From Aquipuribacter sp. SD81 (lineage in GTDB: Bacteria > Actinomycetota > Actinomycetes > Actinomycetales > JBBAYJ01): a stretch of DNA of 64,000 nucleotides. The stretch spans positions 1-64,000 of the forward strand of contig NZ_JBBAYJ010000010.1 of NCBI RefSeq assembly GCF_037153975.1, written 5' to 3'. Numbering within the stretch: position 1 is the stretch's first letter; every line of letters starts with the position of its first letter. The position numbers and the translations under genes were made by a program. Positions 58,456-64,000 of this stretch are shown one piece after another. The notes under the pieces are model-generated. The model was not told the origin of the DNA, ran no database searches, and was given only the letters and a program-made list of their open reading frames with translations.

Positions 58456-59154
58456 TCACGGGCCGGCCGGCTGCGGGTCCTCGGCCCCCGTGCCCGTCGC
58501 CTCGTCGTCGAGCAGCGACCCGGCGAGCTCCGGCGCGAGCGTCGCGGCCGCCACCCCGGCGACGGCGAGCCGCACGAGCGCGTCCTCGTCGAGCACCCCG
58601 GTCGCGAGCAGCGCGGTGCGCTCGCGCGCCCCGGACGCGGCGAGGACGTCCTGCATGCACAGGGCGTCGGCGAGCGCGTCCGCGCGCAGGTGCGCCCCGC
58701 CGTCGGCCGGCCGGGCGCCCGGGCCGGTCCCGCCGCCGAGTCCGGCACCGGACGCGACGTGGGGCGCCACCCACCGGCAGCCCGTCCCGAGCGCGGCGAG
58801 CAGCTGACCGGGACGGACGACGCCGCTGACGAGCACGGTGCGCCCCTCGGCCACGAGCGCCGTCGCGGCCGCGAGCCCCGGCCGCGTGGCGGGGAGCGCG
58901 ACCGTGACGACGGGGTGGACGGTGGTGAGGCGCCGCGCGTCCCGCAGGAGCGTCTCTGGCTCGCGGCCCCGCGCCTCGACGACCACCTCGGGCGCGCCGG
59001 CCGCGACGAGGTCGGCGACCAGCAACGGCACGTCGTCGCGGAGGACGCCGACCCTGGCCAGGGAGCCGGGGGTCGTCGTGACCCCGGCGAACGCGCCCGT
59101 CCGGAGCAGGGGCGCCACGTCACCGACCATCGCGGAGTCGAGGTAGAGCCTCAC
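58456..59154 (-). CDS. Transaldolase/FSA-fold protein lacking the catalytic lysine
   Basis: A 232-residue protein that aligns along its length with fructose-6-phosphate aldolase/TalC: VRLYLDSAMVGDVAPLL (family LFxDTA), GAFAGVTTTPGSLARVG (family GVTTNPSL), VVVEARGREPETLL, HPVVTVALPATRPGLAAATALVAEG, and VLVSGVVRPGQLLAALGTGCRWVAPHV (family TxIFSxxQAxxAAxAGAxYVSPFV). The lysine of the VKIPMT strand, which forms the Schiff base, is Ala here (VALPAT). It therefore probably does not perform aldol chemistry. It follows the Lrp gene on the same strand. GTG 59154 matches the family start. Confidence 0.8.
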   Translation of the reverse strand: MRLYLDSAMVGDVAPLLRTGAFAGVTTTPGSLARVGVLRDDVPLLVADLVAAGAPEVVVEARGREPETLLRDARRLTTVHPVVTVALPATRPGLAAATALVAEGRTVLVSGVVRPGQLLAALGTGCRWVAPHVASGAGLGGGTGPGARPADGGAHLRADALADALCMQDVLAASGARERTALLATGVLDEDALVRLAVAGVAAATLAPELAGSLLDDEATGTGAEDPQPAGP

Positions 59155-59284
59155 CGCGCGCTCACCCGCCACCCGAGGACGCCCACACGGAGATGGTGCT
59201 GCCGATCGGCCCGCGGGTCCATAGCCGGGGCGGGGGCCTGCGCCGGTCGGGCGGGACGAGCCGGCCGGGCACCACGCTCCGGGC

Positions 59285-59782
59285 TCACCCGCGTGCCGGG
59301 TTCGCCCGGGACGGCCACGGCCGCTCCACGGAGCGCAGCAGCGGCAGCACGCGCGGCGCCACCACCGTCGACAGCGCCACGACGCTCGTCGAGCGCACGA
59401 CGACGGACGAGCGGCTGATGGCCAGCAGCGTCTCCTGCAGCTGCTCGTGGGAGGCCGCCGCGACCGTGCACATGACGTCGCCCACGCCGGTGACGGCATG
59501 GGCCTCCACGACCCCCGGGACCGCCGCGAGGTCGCGAGCGGCCTCGGTGAGACCGCCCTGGGCGATCTCGAGGGTGACGAAGGCGCGCACCCCGAAGCCG
59601 GCCGCGGCGAGGTCGACCTCCGGGCCGTAGCCGCGCACGACGCCACCGTCCTCCAGCCGGCGCAGCCGCGCCTGCACGGTGGCGCGCGCCACCCCGAGGG
59701 TCCTCGACAGCTCGAGGGCCCCTGCGCGCGGCTGCTCCCGCAGCGACTCGAGCAGGGCGAGGTCGAGCCCGTCGAGGTCCAC
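59285..59782 (-). CDS. Lrp/AsnC-family regulator
   Basis: A 165-residue leucine-responsive-type regulator. The winged helix is LDLALLESLREQPRAGALELSRTLGVARATVQARLRRLEDGGVV (about 5-48). A RAM ligand-binding domain follows (FVTLEIAQGGLTEAARDLAAVPGVVEAHAVTGVGDVMCTV). It is divergent from hppD with 166 bases between and is probably its regulator, as Lrp-type genes beside HPPD are common in actinobacteria. Effector would be an aromatic amino acid or derivative; inferred. Confidence 0.9.
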   Translation of the reverse strand: MDLDGLDLALLESLREQPRAGALELSRTLGVARATVQARLRRLEDGGVVRGYGPEVDLAAAGFGVRAFVTLEIAQGGLTEAARDLAAVPGVVEAHAVTGVGDVMCTVAAASHEQLQETLLAISRSSVVVRSTSVVALSTVVAPRVLPLLRSVERPWPSRANPARG

Positions 59783-59846
59783 GCGCCCAACCTAGCCGGA
59801 GTGCACAGGTCGTGGCTCCTCGTCTGACCCGTCCTGGGCCTGCTGA

Positions 59847-61154
<1,308 letters not shown>

Positions 61155-61177
61155 CGCGCGTCCCGATCCACCGGCCA

Positions 61178-61240
61178 CGCCGAGAGGGCCGGATGCGCAC
61201 GTCCCCGCGTCGGGGACGTGGACATCCGGCCCTCTCGGCG
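61178..61240. terminator. Very long nested palindrome/terminator after hppD
   Basis: CGCCGAGAGGGCCGGATG pairs perfectly with CATCCGGCCCTCTCGGCG (18 base pairs). Inside it CACGTCCCCG pairs with CGGGGACGTG (10 base pairs, 3-base loop), with only two unpaired bases per side between the stems. Confidence 0.8.
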
Positions 61241-61242
61241 TC

Positions 61243-61282
61243 GTACGGCCGTACAGGCGTACGGGCGTACGGGCGTACGGGC
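61243..61282. repeat. 8-base tandem repeat (GTACGGGC)
   Basis: Five head-to-tail 8-mers: GTACGGCC, GTACAGGC and three exact GTACGGGC. They lie between the hppD terminator and the csbD stop, in apparently non-coding DNA. Confidence 0.9.
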
Positions 61283-61316
61283 GGGTGGCTCGGGTGGTGC
61301 GGGTGGGGCAGGAACG

Positions 61317-61487
61317 TCAGCGGAAGGCGTCCTTCACCTTCTCGCCGGCCTGCTTGAGGTCGGCCTTCGACTGGTCCTTCTGGCCCTCGCGCTCCATCGA
61401 CTCGTCGTCGGTGACCTTGCCGAGGCCCTCCTTGGCCTGGCCGCCCATCTTGTCGATCTGGTTCTCGGTCTTGTCGGAGTCGGACAC
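61317..61487 (-). CDS. CsbD-family stress protein
   Basis: A 56-residue hydrophilic protein with the CsbD pattern: DKTENQIDKMGGQAKEGLGK and ADLKQAGEKVKDAF. CsbD was found as a SigB-dependent general-stress protein of unknown function. GTG 61487 follows GGGAGG. A SigF-like promoter lies about 50 bases upstream, consistent with that regulon. Longer frames upstream add unconserved residues. Confidence 0.9.
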   Translation of the reverse strand: MSDSDKTENQIDKMGGQAKEGLGKVTDDESMEREGQKDQSKADLKQAGEKVKDAFR

Positions 61488-61538
61488 GGTGCCTCCCTCG
61501 TCGTCGCCGTCCCGCAGGTCGAGGCGGTCGCAGGAGGA

Positions 61539-61563
61539 GTACCCGCTGCGCCGCCGGTGAACC
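61539..61563 (-). promoter_or_regulatory. SigF/SigB-like promoter of the csbD-type gene
   Basis: On the minus strand GGTTC (61563-61559), a 14-base spacer and GGGTAC (61544-61539) resemble the SigF consensus GGTTT-N15-17-GGGTA. The -10 is 52 bases before the start codon. Confidence 0.55.
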
Positions 61564-61668
61564 ACGTTCCCGGCCGACCGGACGCCTCGGACGAACCGGG
61601 CTCCCCCGTTCGGACAGGGTCGGGGCGAAGGCCCGTGCCGGCGCCCCGTCCGCTCCTACCGTCGCAGG

Positions 61669-62271
61669 GTGAGAGCGAGCGGCACCGTCCCGGGCGACGT
61701 CCCCGTGGCCCCGGGCAGCGACCCGCTGGGGTCGGCGTCGGGGCTGCGTCACGCCGTGCTGCGACCGGTCGGGCTCGTCGAGCGCGTGCTGCAGGGCGTG
61801 GTCGACGTGCTCGTGCTGCTCCTGCTGCTCTCGGTGCCGTGGCTGCTCGGCCTCGTGGCCGCCGTCACCACGGGCTCCGGCACGGCGCTCACCCTGCTCG
61901 CGTGCACGACGGCCAGCGTCGTCGTGCTCCTCGCCGTCGTCGTGGTGTGGCCGGCGCGGGACGGCGGGCGGACACCCGGCATGCGGTGGGCCGGCCTGCG
62001 CGTGGTCGACCGCCGCGGCCGGCCGGCGGGCCTGGCCGCGTGCACCGTGCGCGCCCTGGTCGTCCCCGCCGACCTCGTGGTCGGGGCCCCGCTCGTGCTC
62101 GCGCGCGAGGACCGTCGGCGCCTCGGCGACCTGCTCGCCGGGACGCAGGTCGTGCGGGACACGCTCCCGGCCCCGCGGCCGCTGCGGCGCGGCAGCCCGG
62201 TCGTCAGCGCAGCGGCGGCGCGGGCTCGTCGTCCGGGAACTGCGACGAGCCCTCGGGCCGGGTCGCGCTGA
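61669..62271 (+). CDS. RDD-family membrane protein
   Basis: A 200-residue membrane protein. Helices are VDVLVLLLLLSVPWLLGLVA and LACTTASVVVLLAVVVVWPA, with DGGRTPGMRWAGLRVVDRRGRPAG between helices, the conserved RDD loop, and a third helix VRALVVPADLVVGAPLVLA before RRRLGDLLAGTQVV. RDD proteins are small three-helix membrane proteins of diverse or unknown function. The last 22 codons overlap the convergent reductase gene by 68 bases; the true stop is fixed by frame. Confidence 0.85.
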   Translation: MRASGTVPGDVPVAPGSDPLGSASGLRHAVLRPVGLVERVLQGVVDVLVLLLLLSVPWLLGLVAAVTTGSGTALTLLACTTASVVVLLAVVVVWPARDGGRTPGMRWAGLRVVDRRGRPAGLAACTVRALVVPADLVVGAPLVLAREDRRRLGDLLAGTQVVRDTLPAPRPLRRGSPVVSAAAARARRPGTATSPRAGSR

Positions 62272-63139
62272 GGCGCTCGACGTCCTCGGGGGTGAGCGCG
62301 AGCCGCGCCGCGCCGACGGAGTCCTCGATCGTCGCCGGTCGCGAGCTGCCGGGGATGGGCACGACGGCAGGGGACAGCGCGCGCAGCCACGCGAGCGCGA
62401 CCTGGTGCGCGCTCACGCCGTGGGCCTCGGCGACCTCGGCGAACGGCGCGTAGCGCGACCCCACCTCGGCCGCCTGCGACGCCCCGCCGAACGGCGACCA
62501 CGGCACGAAGGCGATGCCGCGCTCCTCGCACGTCGTCATGACCCCGGGGTCGCGGCGGAAGCGGGGCGAGAACTCGTTCTGCACCGCCACGACGCCGCCG
62601 TCGTCGGGCCCGCCGGCCACGTCGAGGGCGACCTCGAGCATCTCGGGGGTCACGTTGGACACCGCCACCTGCCGCACGAGCCCCGCGTCGCGCAGCGCGA
62701 GCAGGTTCGCGACCTGCTCCGCGTAGGGCAGCGCGGGGTCGTGCCGGTGCAGGTAGTACACGTCGACCTGGTCGCGCCCGAGCGCGGCCAGGCTCTGCTC
62801 GCACATGCGGCGCAGGCCGTCGCGGCTCGCGTCGCGCACGACGCCGTCGGGACCGGCCCGCAGTCCCGCCTTGCTCGCCACCAGCACCTGGGAGGCGTCA
62901 CCGCCCCAGGTCCGCAGCGCCTCGGCGACGAGGGCCTCGTTGTGCCCGGCCTGGTCGGGTGACGGTGCGTAGATGAGCGCGGTGTCGACGTGCGTGACCC
63001 CGGCGTCCAGCGCCGCGTGCACGGTCGCCACCGCCCGGTCCCGGTCCTGGACCAGGTCGGCGGACGACAGGGGCATCGCGCCGAGACCCACGGGGAACAC
63101 CTGACGGTCGCCGAGACGGCGGGTGCTGACGTCGCTCAC
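62204..63139 (-). CDS. Aldo/keto reductase
   Basis: A 311-residue NADPH-dependent aldo/keto reductase. The tetrad is visible: Asp and Tyr in VDTALIYAPS, Lys in VLVASKAGL and His in VDVYYLHRHD. Cofactor residues near the C-terminus read VVPIPGSSRPATIEDSVGA. It has the usual (beta/alpha)8 length. Substrate unknown. GTG 63139 is the likely start, 30 bases from the EcfT stop. Its 3' end overlaps the RDD gene. Confidence 0.92.
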   Translation of the reverse strand: MSDVSTRRLGDRQVFPVGLGAMPLSSADLVQDRDRAVATVHAALDAGVTHVDTALIYAPSPDQAGHNEALVAEALRTWGGDASQVLVASKAGLRAGPDGVVRDASRDGLRRMCEQSLAALGRDQVDVYYLHRHDPALPYAEQVANLLALRDAGLVRQVAVSNVTPEMLEVALDVAGGPDDGGVVAVQNEFSPRFRRDPGVMTTCEERGIAFVPWSPFGGASQAAEVGSRYAPFAEVAEAHGVSAHQVALAWLRALSPAVVPIPGSSRPATIEDSVGAARLALTPEDVERLSATRPEGSSQFPDDEPAPPLR

Positions 63140-63169
63140 GTGGGCGATCCTGCCAGCGCGGGCGTCGGC

Positions 63170-64000
63170 TCACCCCACCAGCGCGAGCCGCCACGTGCCG
63201 GCGAGGACGCCGACGGTCGTCGCGAGGACCGCGAGCGCGACGCCGCCGAGCACGACCGCCCAGTCCCGGGCGGTGAAGCGGCTCCGGCGCGCCCAGGTCC
63301 GCTCACGCACCGCCCCGAACCCGCGCGCCTCCATGGCCGTCGACAGGACCGTCGCCCGCCGGACGGCGAGCACGAGCAGCGCGAACAGCTGCCCGCCGAG
63401 GGTGCGCAGCCGGCTCCAGCGGCCCCCGCCGCCGAGCCCGCGGGCGCGGCGGGCCTGCGTGAGGACCTGCCACTCCTCGGCGAGCACCCCGAACAGCCGC
63501 ATGCCCGCGAGGCCCGCGAGCACGAAGCGGTGCGGCAGGTGCAGGTCCTGGGCGAGGGAGTCCGCGAGGTCGGTGGGGTCGGTCGTGGCGAGCAGCACGA
63601 CGCCCGGCAGGCCGATCGCGAGGATCCGCAGCGCGATGGCGAGCCCGGACTGCAGCGAGCCCGTCGTGACGTCGAGCAGCGTCGCGCCGCCCACCGACCA
63701 CGCCCACACCACGTCGCCGGAGTCGACCCCGAGCAGGGCGGTGAACACCCCCGACGGCACGGCCGCGACGACGACCACCCAGCCCCGCCGCCACAGCGCC
63801 CGGGGACCGAGGCCGGCGAAGGGCAGGGCGAGCAGGACGCCGGCGAGCGCGACCGCGACCGTCACGAGGTCGGTGGTGAGGACGAGCGCGAGACCGAGCA
63901 CGGCCGCGACGGCGAGCTTGGCGACGGGGTTGGCCCGGGCGAGCGGCGCACCCGTGTCGACGCCGACGGGGCCCGCGAGCACGTCGGTCGGCAGGCTCAC
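63170..64000 (-). CDS. ECF transporter transmembrane component EcfT
   Basis: A 276-residue T component of an energy-coupling-factor vitamin or metal importer. Several membrane helices fill the N-terminal half (AVAAVLGLALVLTTDLVTVAVALAG, VVVVAAVPSGVFTALLG). The two coupling helices carry the Ala-Arg-Gly motifs QARRARGLGGG and STAMEARGFGAV that contact the two ATPases. The GTG at the last three bases of the window is a plausible start. The S and A components are expected just outside. Confidence 0.9.
   Translation of the reverse strand: MSLPTDVLAGPVGVDTGAPLARANPVAKLAVAAVLGLALVLTTDLVTVAVALAGVLLALPFAGLGPRALWRRGWVVVVAAVPSGVFTALLGVDSGDVVWAWSVGGATLLDVTTGSLQSGLAIALRILAIGLPGVVLLATTDPTDLADSLAQDLHLPHRFVLAGLAGMRLFGVLAEEWQVLTQARRARGLGGGGRWSRLRTLGGQLFALLVLAVRRATVLSTAMEARGFGAVRERTWARRSRFTARDWAVVLGGVALAVLATTVGVLAGTWRLALVG

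Overview
The window is very G+C-rich (about three quarters G+C by eye). Genes are tightly packed, GTG starts are common, and stop/start overlaps (GTGA, ATGA) recur. The gene set is that of a free-living, aerobic, high-GC actinobacterium: ANTAR antiterminators, a SigF/SigB-type sigma factor, an F420-dependent oxidoreductase, DtxR/IdeR, class F sortases, DUF4397 and DUF1206. Genus cannot be assigned from the sequence. I found no tRNA, rRNA, CRISPR array or intact insertion element. The only mobile-element trace is the 3' end of an IS481-type transposase at the left edge.

Layout. 0-6.3 kb: IS481 remnant, alpha/beta hydrolase, VOC and SRPBCC proteins, a MurJ-type flippase coupled to an ATP-grasp ligase, and a fragment duplicated from a HIT gene. 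6.3-12.4 kb: four sensor/regulator genes on one strand (PAS-PAS-GAF-PP2C phosphatase; GAF-GGDEF-GAF-ANTAR; two GAF-ANTAR). 12.4-23.7 kb: PRC-barrel/DUF2382 stress protein, HIT hydrolase, methyltransferase, PaiB-like protein, cupin, LuxR-type regulator, unknown secreted protein, XRE-STAND regulator, F420 oxidoreductase, and a coupled sulfotransferase-like/class IV aminotransferase pair. 23.7-28.2 kb: ABC exporter with two ATPases and one large FtsX-like permease. 28.9-32.5 kb: glycosyltransferase-SigF-degenerate SDR-CheR operon, facing a PAS-GAF-ANTAR protein. 34-43.6 kb: amidohydrolase, FAD/Rieske oxidoreductase, universal stress protein (USP), phosphoesterase, SRPBCC protein, ABC exporter and OmpA-like protein. 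43.7-51.2 kb: two class F sortase/secreted-substrate pairs on opposite strands, enclosing DUF1059, an EAL phosphodiesterase, a membrane RsbU-type phosphatase and a CopD-like protein. 51.3-56.4 kb: siderophore-type uptake operon opposite dtxR/ideR, with an iron box between. 56.5-64 kb: DUF1206, second tandem USP, a transaldolase-fold protein lacking the Schiff-base lysine, Lrp regulator opposite HPPD, CsbD, RDD protein, aldo/keto reductase and an ECF transporter EcfT.

Common theme. Much of the window looks like general-stress and signalling machinery. There is a SigF-type sigma factor, two RsbU-type phosphatases, four ANTAR proteins, one diguanylate cyclase and one EAL phosphodiesterase with its catalytic residues. 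Three likely stress genes (PRC/DUF2382, SRPBCC, CsbD) have SigF-like GTTT/GGGTA promoters upstream. Both tandem USP genes have a DosR-like GGGAC-N4-GTCCC palindrome upstream. No anti-sigma factor (RsbW) or STAS antagonist (RsbV) lies in the window, so the partner switch connecting phosphatases to SigF must be elsewhere.

The observations most worth following are the GGDEF-ANTAR fusion, the transaldolase-like protein without its catalytic lysine, the SDR-like protein without its catalytic tetrad inside the sigF operon, the paired DosR-like boxes, and the sortase/substrate pairs with a T-G-x-G-type sorting motif.
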